Positions 18,801 through 26,058 of a DNA stretch of 64,000 nucleotides are shown in pieces. Numbering within the stretch: the first letter of the stretch is position 1; each line of letters opens with the position of its first letter. Source of the DNA: an uncultured Winogradskyella sp. (GTDB lineage Bacteria; Bacteroidota; Bacteroidia; Flavobacteriales; Flavobacteriaceae). The translations under genes were made by a program, and so were the position numbers. Below the pieces are notes generated by a model that saw only the letters and a program-made list of their open reading frames with translations, was not told where the DNA came from and did no database searches. The stretch is from NCBI RefSeq assembly GCF_947498345.1, contig NZ_CANMJY010000002.1, positions 62,001-126,000 on the forward strand. Direction: 5' to 3'.

Positions 18801-19404
18801 AGTAGAATCCTTTAATGCTGGTGGAGCCAATAATGGAGACTTAGGTGTTGTAAAAGAACTGACAGAAATTGAAAGGATGGTGAAAAAAGCAGGGTATAGT
18901 CACACTTATAGAGGACCAATAAGTTTTAATAAAAACACAATTAATGATTTGATTAATAAAATCCCTGAATTAAAGCATATGTATGAGTTTCATGGTGAAC
19001 TAACAAAGGATGATATTTATGTAAGTGACACTGAAGGTAATTTATATCGCCATCCTCATCATTATATAAATATTAATCCAGATTCTGCATTTCAGGGCTG
19101 GGTAGATTTGGTTGATACATTATTCCATGAATCATTACATGCATTTCAGTATAGATCAGGTTATGTTGATGAGCTAAAAAGTTTATTTAATATTAAAAAG
19201 CCTTTTGTTAAATTTACAATTGTTGACGATATACTTGAGGTTCAGGCATACAATTATGCCTGGGGTCTTGGTGGCCCAAAAGACCCTAAAGGAGTTAAGA
19301 GATATAATAGGCATGTCGGCAACATAAGAGATTACATAAGTAATAGTAATAATGCTTCTCAAATAAGGTATCTAAGAGAAATATTAAATTCACTAAATCA
19401 ATAA
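12811..19404 (+). CDS. Giant SpvB/FG-GAP/RHS polymorphic toxin with zincin-like C-terminal domain
   Basis: 2197 residues. Signal peptide 1-22 (N-K-A-N-A-Q). An SpvB-type domain starts near 75. FG-GAP/VCBS Ca-binding loops of type D-F-N-G-D-G-K-T-D lie near 506, 653, 704 and 765. YD/RHS repeats fill about 1130-1750. The RHS core (R-D-Y-L-G-S, then YTGHEHL and NNPLKYVDPSGE) spans about 1785-1900. This is the layout of Tc toxin B/C and RHS shells that encapsulate a toxin. The variable tip after D-P-S-G-E has a hydrophobic patch (about 1910-1930). It ends in a metalloprotease-like domain with H-E-S-L-H at 2106-2110 and a likely third ligand in E2143-V-Q-A-Y. A lipoprotein gene follows after 6 bases. 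T9SS signals are absent. Confidence 0.9.
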   Translation: MKKFLYILSISLFILVNKANAQQDQTVIEEDTFTYKRLDVTNKEDGTLSIKGGKASQKPKTEAAIESRNSNSGIGETPGNLSVSLTGGANYEIPFEVPPGINGIVPEISLGYNSQAGNGLAGYGWNLRGVSSITRIPSSKFHDDEMDAVDFDNLDRFALDGERLVLKSGTYGADGAQYETERYSNLKITSHGTSSYGSSYGPSYFTVKYPDGSTAYYGNNSNSTSRLSYSISYWQNPHGIRISYEYIGGDSKAIYKIKYGSLGTATPINEIQFNYGTRNRLEQSYVNDISIVRSRILKSVESYSNGVRYRRYGLSHDSSDRTTLEYERLSRVTEASGDNSEFHSSIIFSYPDSDSSISYNGLTTDLGLNNIEQRNAEVVPLDMTGNGKMDFIAYPKSPKNKFWMFSDIQSGGYNYPYEVNTGTFEAIFPTRQLNYQNKVLSGQGLTVVQKSGNQVRFKVYSKAPPSAGGIPLGYDYTKIWNGPTYSYASSPTSSTQRSIPMEYLSGDFDGDGLTDVLAIGKPYTSRSCYYHGDCDDPDPCPDDQLISVDDPCLNVFQRSSGQLEETKDIDKNHNKNRKITVDESLEISKPFDVETYNKNLTPVNNNCPYSCYSYTSNYKSAYLINLRRDISSGFSSHAGHLQLHLSGNYVLRTGDFNGDGKTDLLHIINGKLYVYTLDSNNNLSLLWQLTDSDITTTAPPMMGDFNGDGKTDLMDPEANNSSLFNMYISTGTRFVKGSYSQPFTYRQTNWNGNNGVLSGYNLVPLDVNGDGKTDIIEYNTVTYNDSPFPWIPTPDGTQTIKIYNNLRINNSSLVTRIRFDYGGTASKTGNLKHFPIPVFLTSSQPNKNLDFASISNKWVTNFSFTHDHREDVLLKSITNNGVKYEIDYNNLDPSQYNSEFYTQVYQEEHDQVYPYIDLKIAPSTKVVSAFRRFGYLDSGTVLSKRVFAYKGGVYNAEGLGFLGFSAIAQSNWHTGNSDRIFTVSKYDSNLRGAMVENYSMRNYFSFYTPTSNYISKTTNQYSSSLSSNKVFKLWMDSSFNQNDLQGTYTNTTYQYDIYNNPTTISATYMGGSKTQNITYSNNTSFLYHVGRPINTTITTTIGSETFSTEQQFIYAGYLLAERKIKGNGTPFNVVTYQYDGAGNIIRETTTPNGESPREIEFEYDPSRRFIVKSTNVEDLETTYQYDVNTGNLTKEISPFNQETTYEYDPWNIMVKTTDYLGKVNTTDYTEVNNAYTVTNSADDGSEMVIEYDQLQRVSVIKEKNVLGAWINKKYEYDALNRLIKESEPYSGNSPSQWNEVTYDGYSRPISQTLYTGRVINISYNNLTTTVDDSVKTVTSVRNQFGNIASVTDPGGTINYTYYGNGNLKTSNYNGVVISTEQDGWGRKTKLIDPSAGSYEYEYNGFGELLNETTPKGSTDYVYSTTGRLISKSISGDNTPNTTINYSYNPTHKYIDAISLSSADGNNSTYTYAYDSYIRLTSFTESNSYAEFTKQLTYDDFGRVDTEEYYGKLLSNGKTSTKKVKNVYQNGVLKTIKDFNTNNNIWNATGVNSRGQLTSASIGNNVINSRSYDSYGYLTNTLIAKNTGTSSQILMQLDTDFDAERGTLNSRSNSMFSWSETFEYDNLDRLISFDDNNGDNHMTYDDYGRITFNNTVGDYNYSGTSYQVANIDLNNQGDIYYQQNRLEQVKYNAFKKPFELSEIGKEKIGFQYNAFMGRSHMFYGDEETNILDRNNRKHYSHDSSMEISYDEDEDKTLFVTYIGGDAYSAPAIWRSESTSSINESDYYYLHRDYLGSILLITDGNGNAKEKRHFDAWGKTVKIEDGSGNTLDKLTFLDRGYTGHEHLQGVNLIHMNGRLYDPNLKRFLSPDNFIQNPFNTQNYNRYGYVLNNPLKYVDPSGETYNDTETGGLSGGEQVGLGALIASAGAWIANNWSGIDKWTTKNIFRPIQKFFKGIGKLQPGRWIKGWFKKRSKPPVEYSNYQGLSSDPLAGTSMVTSVESFNAGGANNGDLGVVKELTEIERMVKKAGYSHTYRGPISFNKNTINDLINKIPELKHMYEFHGELTKDDIYVSDTEGNLYRHPHHYININPDSAFQGWVDLVDTLFHESLHAFQYRSGYVDELKSLFNIKKPFVKFTIVDDILEVQAYNYAWGLGGPKDPKGVKRYNRHVGNIRDYISNSNNASQIRYLREILNSLNQ

Positions 19405-19410
19405 AATTTT

Positions 19411-20148
19411 ATGAAATATTCTGTGTTAATAGCTATAATTTTTATTTTATCATGTAGTGATAAAAAAGAATTAGAACTAACGTTTTTGAATGACTCATTG
19501 GTGTCTTATGTTCCTAAAGATACTATTCATAATAGAATAACTATTGGGCGTCAACATTATAAAAAAATATCTAATAATATTATTACATTCAAGATTCATA
19601 ATAAAAGTAAGGATACTTATTTGTTAATTTTTGATAACAAATATGGTAATTGTTACCCAGATAGTTTTAGGGCAATAGGGTTTCAAAATTTAATTTTTTC
19701 AGATAAGGATGGAAATTCACCGATTTACTCTAATACCACTGCCACTGCTGAAGAGTTACATTATAATTTTTTAGATTATCAAGATAGTGTACAGAAGACT
19801 TATTACGATAATATAGGCTATGATAATAAGTTGGATTCTTGGAAGAAAAAAAGTGCCAAAATTTCAAAATCAATTATAACAATACACCCTGACGAATCTG
19901 TTTATTTTGAAACATATACATCTTTACCTCAAAAAAAAGATGACTTAATAGGGGATTATAGTGGTGTAAGTTTTGATACGGCCAAAAAGTTTGAGGCAAA
20001 ACTAAGGTTCACCTTTCTTGGTTATGATGATGTTAAAGATTTTCTAACAGAAATAAAAAAGAAAGAAATTAAAGAAAATGGTTATAAGGTATATAATGGG
20101 ACATTGGAATCTACTAATTCTGTTCCTGTAAATTTTATTAAAAAATGA
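19411..20148 (+). CDS. Lipoprotein, candidate immunity protein for the RHS zincin toxin
   Basis: 245 residues. Short type II signal peptide with lipobox I-L-S-C (Cys about 15). The mature part is beta-rich (T-F-K-I-H-N-K-S and Y-L-L-I-F-D-N-K near 55-75) with a C-terminal Lys-rich helix. The family is not recognised. It starts 6 bases after the toxin stop and is followed by the operon terminator, the normal place for an immunity gene. It is unrelated by eye to the lipoprotein at 7901-8647, as expected if each lipoprotein matches its own toxin tip. A lipoprotein antidote would be exposed at the membrane and block an incoming or misdirected protease. The function is inferred from position. Confidence 0.65.
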   Translation: MKYSVLIAIIFILSCSDKKELELTFLNDSLVSYVPKDTIHNRITIGRQHYKKISNNIITFKIHNKSKDTYLLIFDNKYGNCYPDSFRAIGFQNLIFSDKDGNSPIYSNTTATAEELHYNFLDYQDSVQKTYYDNIGYDNKLDSWKKKSAKISKSIITIHPDESVYFETYTSLPQKKDDLIGDYSGVSFDTAKKFEAKLRFTFLGYDDVKDFLTEIKKKEIKENGYKVYNGTLESTNSVPVNFIKK

Positions 20149-20220
20149 AGGTGACACTGTAAATCAAAGCTTTTGTAAAATAAAAAATCAATACTTATTT
20201 AATCAATAATTTAAAAAGCT

Positions 20221-20249
20221 GAACAGGCTCTTATTTTAAGAGTCTGTTC
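20221..20249. terminator. Terminator of the RHS operon (hairpin copy 3)
   Basis: GAACAGGCTCTTA (20221-20233) and TAAGAGTCTGTTC (20237-20249) form a 13-bp stem with one G-T pair and a 3-base loop. A-rich flank on the left and TTGTTCT on the right. Related hairpins are at 9513-9544 and 11452-11481. Confidence 0.75.
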
Positions 20250-20350
20250 TTGTTCTAGAAAATAATAAATAGAAAATTAAAGCGAGCTGAGCTATAAATA
20301 TAATTAGTTTGAAGGTAGTAAATTAAATTAGCGTTTTGAAATATTACTTA

Positions 20351-21322
20351 TCAATACCCAACCTTAGCGCGTACACGCTTCAATACATCATTTGCCACTA
20401 ACTTAGCTTTAGCAGCACCTTTGGCTAATGCGGCATCAACTTCATTAAGGTTCTCCATATAATAATTATAACGACCTCTGGGCTCCGCAAAACGGTCTAA
20501 GATTAACTCGTATAAAGCTTGCTTTGCATGGCCATAACCGTAATTACCGCCTTCGTAATTGGCTTTCATCTCTGCCACTTGTGCATCATTGCCGAGTATG
20601 TTATAAAGCGCAAAACAATTACAGGTTGTCCAATCTTTGGGTTCTTCAAGAGGTGTGCTATCCGTTTGAATAGACATAATTTGCTTTCGCAATTTCTTTT
20701 CTGGTAAAAAGATATTAATAATATTTCCTTTACTCTTGCTCATCTTTGCACCATCGGTACCAGGAATTAACATAGTGTCTTCTTGTATATCTGCTTTTGG
20801 CAATACAAAGGTTTCGCCACCCATTTTAGCATGAAAACGCGATGCAACATCGCGTGTCATTTCTATATGTTGCTCCTGGTCTTTACCCACAGGAATAATT
20901 TCAGAATCATACAATAAAATATCGGCTGCCATAAGCATGGGATAAGTAAACAAACCACCATTAACGTCGTCTAATCGGTCAGCCTTATCCTTAAAGCTAT
21001 GCGCTAATTCTAATCGTTTAAAAGGAAAGAAACAGTTTAAATACCAAGCTAGTTCAGTAACCTGAGGGATATCGCTCTGTCTGTAAAACACAGTTTTTTC
21101 AATATCTAAGCTAAATGCCAACCAGGTTGCAGCAGTTGAGTAGGTGTTATTACGTAAAGTGTCTGCGTCCTTAATTTGTGTTAACGAGTGGAGGTCTGCA
21201 ATAAATAAATACGAATCATTAGCTTTATTTTTTGCTTTATCTATCGCTGGTAAAATCGCACCTAAAATATTACCTAAGTGTGGTGTTCCTGTACTTTGTA
21301 TGCCTGTTAATATTCTTGCCAT
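20351..21322 (-). CDS. trpS: Tryptophan--tRNA ligase
   Basis: 323 residues, full length for bacterial TrpRS. The class I signatures are visible: T-P-H-L-G-N (13-18, HIGH equivalent) and K-M-S-K-S (193-197). G-K-D-Q-E-Q-H at 146-152 is typical of TrpRS. It charges tRNA-Trp with tryptophan using ATP in the cytoplasm. It is a single gene on the minus strand, divergent from plsC with 122 bases between them. It marks the right border where the RHS island returns to core genome. The C-terminus ends normally and no anomalies are seen. Confidence 0.97.
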   Translation of the reverse strand: MARILTGIQSTGTPHLGNILGAILPAIDKAKNKANDSYLFIADLHSLTQIKDADTLRNNTYSTAATWLAFSLDIEKTVFYRQSDIPQVTELAWYLNCFFPFKRLELAHSFKDKADRLDDVNGGLFTYPMLMAADILLYDSEIIPVGKDQEQHIEMTRDVASRFHAKMGGETFVLPKADIQEDTMLIPGTDGAKMSKSKGNIINIFLPEKKLRKQIMSIQTDSTPLEEPKDWTTCNCFALYNILGNDAQVAEMKANYEGGNYGYGHAKQALYELILDRFAEPRGRYNYYMENLNEVDAALAKGAAKAKLVANDVLKRVRAKVGY

Positions 21323-21444
21323 GCCAACTTCTCACAAAAGTGAGAATCTCATTAAATTAAACTTAATTCTAAAATCGAAAACAAAGATAAATTTTTGAAA
21401 GAACTATTAGAAGCTATTTGAATTAAATACTTAGTTTTGATGCC

Positions 21445-22197
21445 ATGGCAATATTTAAATATCCTTTTTGGCTTTTATATCGCATTTGGTTCTATATTAT
21501 GGTCGCCTTGCCAATCATCATTTTATTTCCCTTACTCTTAATCTCAATTTCAAGAGAACAGTGGTATCCTTTTTTCTTTAAGTTAGCGCGTTTTTGGGCG
21601 AAGTTTATTTTAGTAGGGATGGGTTTTAAATACAAAATTACAAGAGAAGAAATTTCTGAACCTAAAAAGAGCTATATGTTTGTGGCTAATCATACTTCAA
21701 TGACCGATATTATGCTAATGTTAGCTTCGGTAAAAAATCCTTTTGTATTTGTTGGTAAAAAGGAATTGGCCAAAATTCCGTTATTTGGATTTTTCTATAA
21801 ACGCACGTGCATTTTAGTGGACAGAAGTAGTGCAAAGAGCAGACAAGCTGTTTTTTTGAGAGCGCAAAGACGATTAAAACAAGGGCTTAGCATTTGTATT
21901 TTTCCAGAAGGAGGTGTGCCAGAAGAGCATGTTTTACTCGATGCATTTAAGGATGGGGCGTTTCGTTTAGCCATCAATCATCAAATTCCGGTTGTGCCTA
22001 TTACATTTTACGATAATAAAAAACGATTCTCATATACTTTTTTTAGCGGAAGCCCAGGGAAAATGAGAGCTAAAATCCACAAGTTTTTTAAAACTGAAGG
22101 CTTAACCACTAAGGATACCAAAGTGCTTAATGAAAAGACAAGAGCGGTAATTTGGGATGCATTAAGTCGTTCTACAACATCAAAAAAGCTACCCTAA
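21445..22197 (+). CDS. plsC: 1-acyl-sn-glycerol-3-phosphate acyltransferase
   Basis: 250 residues. N-terminal membrane helix at about 10-35, then the acyltransferase motifs N-H-T-S-M-T-D (H83, D88) and F-P-E-G-G (153-157), plus V-P-I-T-F near the end. It acylates lysophosphatidate at sn-2 to give phosphatidate, at the cytoplasmic face of the inner membrane. The residue order and spacing fit the PlsC family. Acyl chain choice cannot be read from the sequence. The stop codon lies within the left arm of its terminator (22183-22214). It is monocistronic. Confidence 0.92.
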   Translation: MAIFKYPFWLLYRIWFYIMVALPIIILFPLLLISISREQWYPFFFKLARFWAKFILVGMGFKYKITREEISEPKKSYMFVANHTSMTDIMLMLASVKNPFVFVGKKELAKIPLFGFFYKRTCILVDRSSAKSRQAVFLRAQRRLKQGLSICIFPEGGVPEEHVLLDAFKDGAFRLAINHQIPVVPITFYDNKKRFSYTFFSGSPGKMRAKIHKFFKTEGLTTKDTKVLNEKTRAVIWDALSRSTTSKKLP

Positions 22198-22214
22198 CCA
22201 CGAGTAGCTTTTTT
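22183..22214 (+). terminator. Terminator of plsC
   Basis: AAAAAGCTAC (22183-22192) and GTAGCTTTTT (22204-22213) form a 10-bp stem overlapping the stop codon, followed by T's. It could act in both directions. Confidence 0.8.
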
Positions 22215-22297
22215 ACTATTATTGCATACACCATTGCTTTAATGTTGTCCTGTTCTAAGACAGAAAGATTTGCAATAACTTAACAATCAAATTTAAC

Positions 22298-23863
22298 CTA
22301 AAACTTAAAACTTAATCCTGTATATACTCCAATAAAGAAAGGTCTAAAATCACCAGACGTATTATTGAATGTGTTTATTTGATACTTGAACTGCGGTTCA
22401 AGATTGATATTCCATTGTTTAGATAACTTATAATCTAACCCCAATCCAAAATTGGCACTAAAACTTGTTGAATTGATATTACTAGCTTCACCTATCAAGG
22501 TTGAAGTTCCGTCAATATCCACATATATTTCATTCTGGTTTAAGAAAAATGTACTAAAACCACCAATAACATTAAGACCAAATTTTTTATCAACTAAGCG
22601 ATATTCTAATTCTAAAGGCACTTCAATAAAACCAAAACGTTGGTCTAAATTACCTGCAATTTTAGTATTAAATACCTCTGGGGAAGAACTCCTGTTAAAA
22701 ACGTTTACGCTCATTATAGTTATATTCCCTAATCCATTTCTGGGATTAATGTTTCCTATTTGAACTTCATCACCTCTCGAAGCAAACTCACCACCTGTAA
22801 AAGTATATACATCTGAGGTAGTTTGGCTTAAATTAACCCGATTGATACCAGCACGGACCTTTAGTTTATCAGAAACAGCATAGGTTCCAGAAATACCATA
22901 ACTCATATTTATATCGCTACTTTTAGAGTTTTGGTTAAACTGCCTGTCTATGGAAGATCCCTGACCTAAAGAACTAAAATAAACAGGCGCAACATTAGGG
23001 GCAATGCTCCACCTGCTCTGCTCATCTTCTTTTTCTTTTTCATTAATGTTTTCTTGAGTTGCAACGGCATCTTTTATAGATTGCTTTTTAGGATCTTCTA
23101 ATGCTGCGGTAACATCTTTTTCGTTATCATCATTAACAGTGTTAATATCTGTATTGTCTATATTTGAGTTATCTGTTTCTTTAGTAGTATTATCAGTAAC
23201 TGCAGTTTTGTTACTTTCAATAGTCTCTTTTATTACTGATTTTATTTCGTCTTTGTTACTGAGCTCAGTTTTGGTATTGCGTTTTTGGGCTTTTGTGTTT
23301 TCAGCTACTTTAGTATTATTGTTCTCCCTGATAATTAAAGACTTGCGGTTTTGAGGTTGTGTTGTTTTTTCTTTTTCTTCAGAGTTATTAGCGACAGAGT
23401 TATTAGAATTTGGGTTATTAGGAATAGTTAGCTTTAGAGAAGCATTATTTTGTTGATTATTATTGCTGCCATTGTTTTTTGAATTTTGAATAGACTCCTC
23501 GCTTTTATCAGATTCTACGAGTTCAATTTCTTCAAATTCACTACTATCGTTAAGTTGGTTTTGCTTGTCATTAGAAGGAGTATCAATTTTGCTATTGTTT
23601 GTAGCATCTTCAGTGTCAACAATTACAGGTTTTTCTGTAGAATTATTAGTGTCAGAATTAAATACGGAAACACCAACAGTTAGCAATAAAGCAATTACAG
23701 CAGCCACTCCCCCAATTTGCCACCAAAGTGCAATAACTCTACGCTTTTTCTTTTTCTTAGGCAGGCTTTCACTTATACGATTCCAAACCGCATCATTTGG
23801 CACAGCTTCAAAATCTTTAAACTTTTCCTGAAAAAGCCTATCTATGTTCTTTTTCTCGTTCAT
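22298..23863 (-). CDS. Sigma-operon protein joining an inner-membrane anchor to an outer-membrane beta-barrel
   Basis: 521 residues. The N-terminus (about 1-42) is cytoplasmic and charged, with D-A-V-W-N-R-I near 24-30 and a KKKKKR stop-transfer. One helix follows (about 46-68, W-W-Q-I-G-G-V-A-A-V). Residues about 75-285 are a long Asn/Ser/Thr/Lys/Glu-rich periplasmic tether. About 295-521 is a small beta-barrel (PorT/OmpA-like) with amphipathic strands and a terminal Phe (S-F-K-F). It starts 2 bases after the ECF sigma stop, the usual position of an anti-sigma factor. So the cytoplasmic head may bind sigma while the barrel senses the outer membrane. Alternatively it is only an unusual porin. 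Architecture is seen; the anti-sigma role is inferred. Confidence 0.75.
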   Translation of the reverse strand: MNEKKNIDRLFQEKFKDFEAVPNDAVWNRISESLPKKKKKRRVIALWWQIGGVAAVIALLLTVGVSVFNSDTNNSTEKPVIVDTEDATNNSKIDTPSNDKQNQLNDSSEFEEIELVESDKSEESIQNSKNNGSNNNQQNNASLKLTIPNNPNSNNSVANNSEEKEKTTQPQNRKSLIIRENNNTKVAENTKAQKRNTKTELSNKDEIKSVIKETIESNKTAVTDNTTKETDNSNIDNTDINTVNDDNEKDVTAALEDPKKQSIKDAVATQENINEKEKEDEQSRWSIAPNVAPVYFSSLGQGSSIDRQFNQNSKSSDINMSYGISGTYAVSDKLKVRAGINRVNLSQTTSDVYTFTGGEFASRGDEVQIGNINPRNGLGNITIMSVNVFNRSSSPEVFNTKIAGNLDQRFGFIEVPLELEYRLVDKKFGLNVIGGFSTFFLNQNEIYVDIDGTSTLIGEASNINSTSFSANFGLGLDYKLSKQWNINLEPQFKYQINTFNNTSGDFRPFFIGVYTGLSFKF

Positions 23864-23865
23864 TA

Positions 23866-24411
23866 TTATAATGATTGCGAATTTTTATTCGCTCTGTAAT
23901 CTTCTATTTTATTTTTTAAAATCAATCGCGCTCTAGCGAGATTAGATTTTGAGGTTCCGGTTGAAATATTAATCAATTCACTTATTTCTACATGCGAATA
24001 ACCATCTAACACATACAAATTGAATACCAATCGATATCTGTCTGGCAATTCTTGAACAATGCTTAGCAAAAAATCAATACTTATATCTTTATCATTTATA
24101 TCTACCGAGACATCTTCTATGTTCCCTTCGTTTACGATATCGTAAACACCAACATCTTCTCTGTAGCGTTGCAATGCTGTATTAATTGCTATCCGTTTTA
24201 ACCAACCTTCAAAAGAACCTTTACTATTATACTGACCTATTTTGCTAAAAATAGTTATAAATGCATCGTGCAGATTATCCTCTGCCTCAGCATAGTTTCT
24301 AGAATACTTAAGACAAAGCGAAAATAATTTACTTGCATATTGCTTGTATAATTGGCTTTGGGCTTCAGCATCTTGTTTAACACAATTTTTTATGAGTCTT
24401 TCTAAACTCAC
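23866..24411 (-). CDS. ECF-type RNA polymerase sigma factor
   Basis: 181 residues. Region 2 spans about 20-85 (LYKQYASKLFSLCLKY, then A-E-D-N-L-H-D-A-F and G-S-F-E-G-W-L-K-R-I-A-I-N). Region 4 spans about 120-175 (L-P-D-R-Y-R-L-V-F-N-L and G-Y-S-H-V-E-I-S-E-L-I, then the recognition helix S-K-S-N-L-A-R-A-R). This is the standard Bacteroidota ECF layout with no region 3. It directs RNA polymerase to a limited set of promoters. It sits between a lipoprotein gene (28 bases upstream) and the barrel gene (2 bases downstream). The operon promoter at 24914-24945 has an ECF-type GCAACC box, so autoregulation is likely. Confidence 0.9.
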   Translation of the reverse strand: MSLERLIKNCVKQDAEAQSQLYKQYASKLFSLCLKYSRNYAEAEDNLHDAFITIFSKIGQYNSKGSFEGWLKRIAINTALQRYREDVGVYDIVNEGNIEDVSVDINDKDISIDFLLSIVQELPDRYRLVFNLYVLDGYSHVEISELINISTGTSKSNLARARLILKNKIEDYRANKNSQSL

Positions 24412-24439
24412 ATTGTTGTTGGAATTAATTAATAATCAC

Positions 24440-24886
24440 TTAATGTTTTGGGTCAACGATCTGTCTGCCAAATGTCACTGGCACTTCAACAATATGATAT
24501 TGGTCTACACCATCATCGTTTCCGCCTTGATAAAACTTAAACACATATGTATTGGTGCTTGTTACTGTAAAATCAAAACCTACACTAACCAATGCAGGTT
24601 CGCCAGGGCAAGTAGATTCACCAGTGTTATAAACGGTATTAACTACAGCTATGGTTCTTTCTTGGTCATTAACGTCGTATGCAAAGCTATTAAACTCATA
24701 GCAATCGTTAGGTTGTGTATAGTTTACATTTATGGTATAGGTTTCTCCGTGTATAAATTCTTGAGGAACTTCTACACTCTCAATAGGCATAAATTGAAAA
24801 GAGAAATCTGGCCCAGATCCTTCATCAACTGAACATGATGTAAGCATTATGAATAATACAGTAAGGCCTAAAACACACTTTTTCAT
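24440..24886 (-). CDS. Lipoprotein heading the ECF sigma operon
   Basis: 148 residues. Type II signal peptide with lipobox M-L-T-S-C (Cys18). The mature domain is an all-beta, immunoglobulin-like sandwich by its alternating pattern (YTINVNYTQPNDC and FDFTVTSTNTYVFKF), with two further Cys (about 62 and 93) that may form a disulfide. The family is not recognised. First gene of the lipoprotein-sigma-barrel operon; its start is 28 bases downstream of the ECF-type element. It could be an envelope sensor or a product that the sigma factor controls. Either is inference from the operon. Confidence 0.7.
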   Translation of the reverse strand: MKKCVLGLTVLFIMLTSCSVDEGSGPDFSFQFMPIESVEVPQEFIHGETYTINVNYTQPNDCYEFNSFAYDVNDQERTIAVVNTVYNTGESTCPGEPALVSVGFDFTVTSTNTYVFKFYQGGNDDGVDQYHIVEVPVTFGRQIVDPKH

Positions 24887-24913
24887 TATAATTCACATAA
24901 TTAATTCTATACT

Positions 24914-24945
24914 ACAGATGCAGAAAGTATAAAATGGTTGCGTCA
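24914..24945 (-). promoter_or_regulatory. ECF-type promoter-like element 1 (lipoprotein-sigma-barrel operon)
   Basis: Minus strand, 24945 to 24914: TGACGCAACCATTTTA, then TACTTTCTG and CATCTGT. GCAACC resembles the AAC-containing -35 boxes of ECF promoters, and CATCTGT, 16-17 bases later, resembles their GTC/TCT-type -10. An almost identical element lies at 26059-26090 on the other strand. Confidence 0.55.
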
Positions 24946-24951
24946 AAAAAT

Positions 24952-24981
24952 AAAAAATCCTGATTTTTTTCAGGATTTTTT
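24952..24981. terminator. Terminator of recA, bidirectional
   Basis: AAAAAATCCTGA (24952-24963) and TCAGGATTTTTT (24970-24981) form a 12-bp stem with T-tracts on both strands. It is 11 bases past the recA stop. Confidence 0.9.
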
Positions 24982-24992
24982 ATTTTGCTTTG

Positions 24993-25994
24993 TTAATTAT
25001 CATTAATTAATGCCCTCACTTTTTCTTCCAATTCATCCATTAAATCAGGATTGTCTTTGATTAGAGTTTTTACGGCATCACGCCCCTGACCAAGTTTTGT
25101 ATCGCCATAGCTAAACCAAGAGCCACTCTTCTTTATAATATCGTGTTCTACAGCTAAATCTAAGACCTCACCAACTTTACTGACCCCTTCACCATACATA
25201 ATATCAAATTCAGCTAATTTAAATGGAGGTGCAACCTTGTTCTTAACTACCTTAACTCGGGTTTTATTACCCATTACATTACCATCTGTACTTTTAATTT
25301 GTGTAGAACGACGGATATCTAAACGTACGGAAGCATAAAATTTTAAGGCATTACCGCCAGTTGTTGTTTCTGGATTGCCAAACATTACACCAATTTTTTC
25401 ACGCAATTGATTAATAAAAATTACGGTACAATGAGTTTTACTAATAGAAGCCGTTAGCTTTCTTAAAGCCTGTGACATTAATCGTGCATGCAAGCCCATT
25501 TTAGAATCGCCCATTTCACCTTCAATTTCACTTTTTGGAGTCAAAGCCGCTACAGAATCAATAACAACAATATCAATTGCCCCAGAGCGTATTAGATTAT
25601 CGGTAATTTCTAAAGCTTGTTCGCCATTATCTGGCTGAGAGATAATTAAATTATCAATATCAACACCTAAATTTTCAGCATAAAAACGATCAAAGGCATG
25701 TTCTGCATCAATAAAGGCAGCAATCCCACCAGCTTTTTGTGCTTCTGCAATTGCATGAAGTGTTAAAGTTGTTTTACCTGACGATTCTGGTCCATATATT
25801 TCTATAACACGGCCTCTAGGGTAACCGCCAACACCTAAAGCGATATCTAAACCTAAAGAACCAGACGAAATGGCATCTACATCTTCAATAGCCTGATCGC
25901 TCATTTTCATTACAGTTCCTTTACCATAAGCTTTATCTAACTTATCTAACGTTAATTTTAACGCTTTTAATTTTGCATCTTTTTCACTACTCAT
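24993..25994 (-). CDS. recA: Recombinase RecA
   Basis: 333 residues from the chosen start, M-S-S-E-K-D-A-K. The frame is open further up to 26066, but those 24 extra residues (MRHKIEKNK...) are not part of RecA. They also overlap the element at 26059-26090, so I use the internal ATG at 25992-25994. Walker A is G-P-E-S-S-G-K-T-T; the pseudo-substrate loop region G-G-N-A-L-K-F-Y and the N-terminal K-A-L-K-L-T-L-D helix are typical. RecA forms ATP-dependent filaments on ssDNA for recombination and repair. No SOS box was recognised. Flanked by the terminator at 24952-24981. Confidence 0.97.
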   Translation of the reverse strand: MSSEKDAKLKALKLTLDKLDKAYGKGTVMKMSDQAIEDVDAISSGSLGLDIALGVGGYPRGRVIEIYGPESSGKTTLTLHAIAEAQKAGGIAAFIDAEHAFDRFYAENLGVDIDNLIISQPDNGEQALEITDNLIRSGAIDIVVIDSVAALTPKSEIEGEMGDSKMGLHARLMSQALRKLTASISKTHCTVIFINQLREKIGVMFGNPETTTGGNALKFYASVRLDIRRSTQIKSTDGNVMGNKTRVKVVKNKVAPPFKLAEFDIMYGEGVSKVGEVLDLAVEHDIIKKSGSWFSYGDTKLGQGRDAVKTLIKDNPDLMDELEEKVRALINDN

Positions 25995-26058
25995 TTCTTC
26001 TGTTTTCTTAATTAAATGGACACCAAAAATACCACTTATTTTATTTTTTTCAATTTTA

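Noticed and set aside
6892..20148. The two RHS genes as donor and acceptor for tip exchange
   Set aside because: The core sequences belong to different types with no long shared stretch near the tip junction, so homologous exchange between them is not supported.
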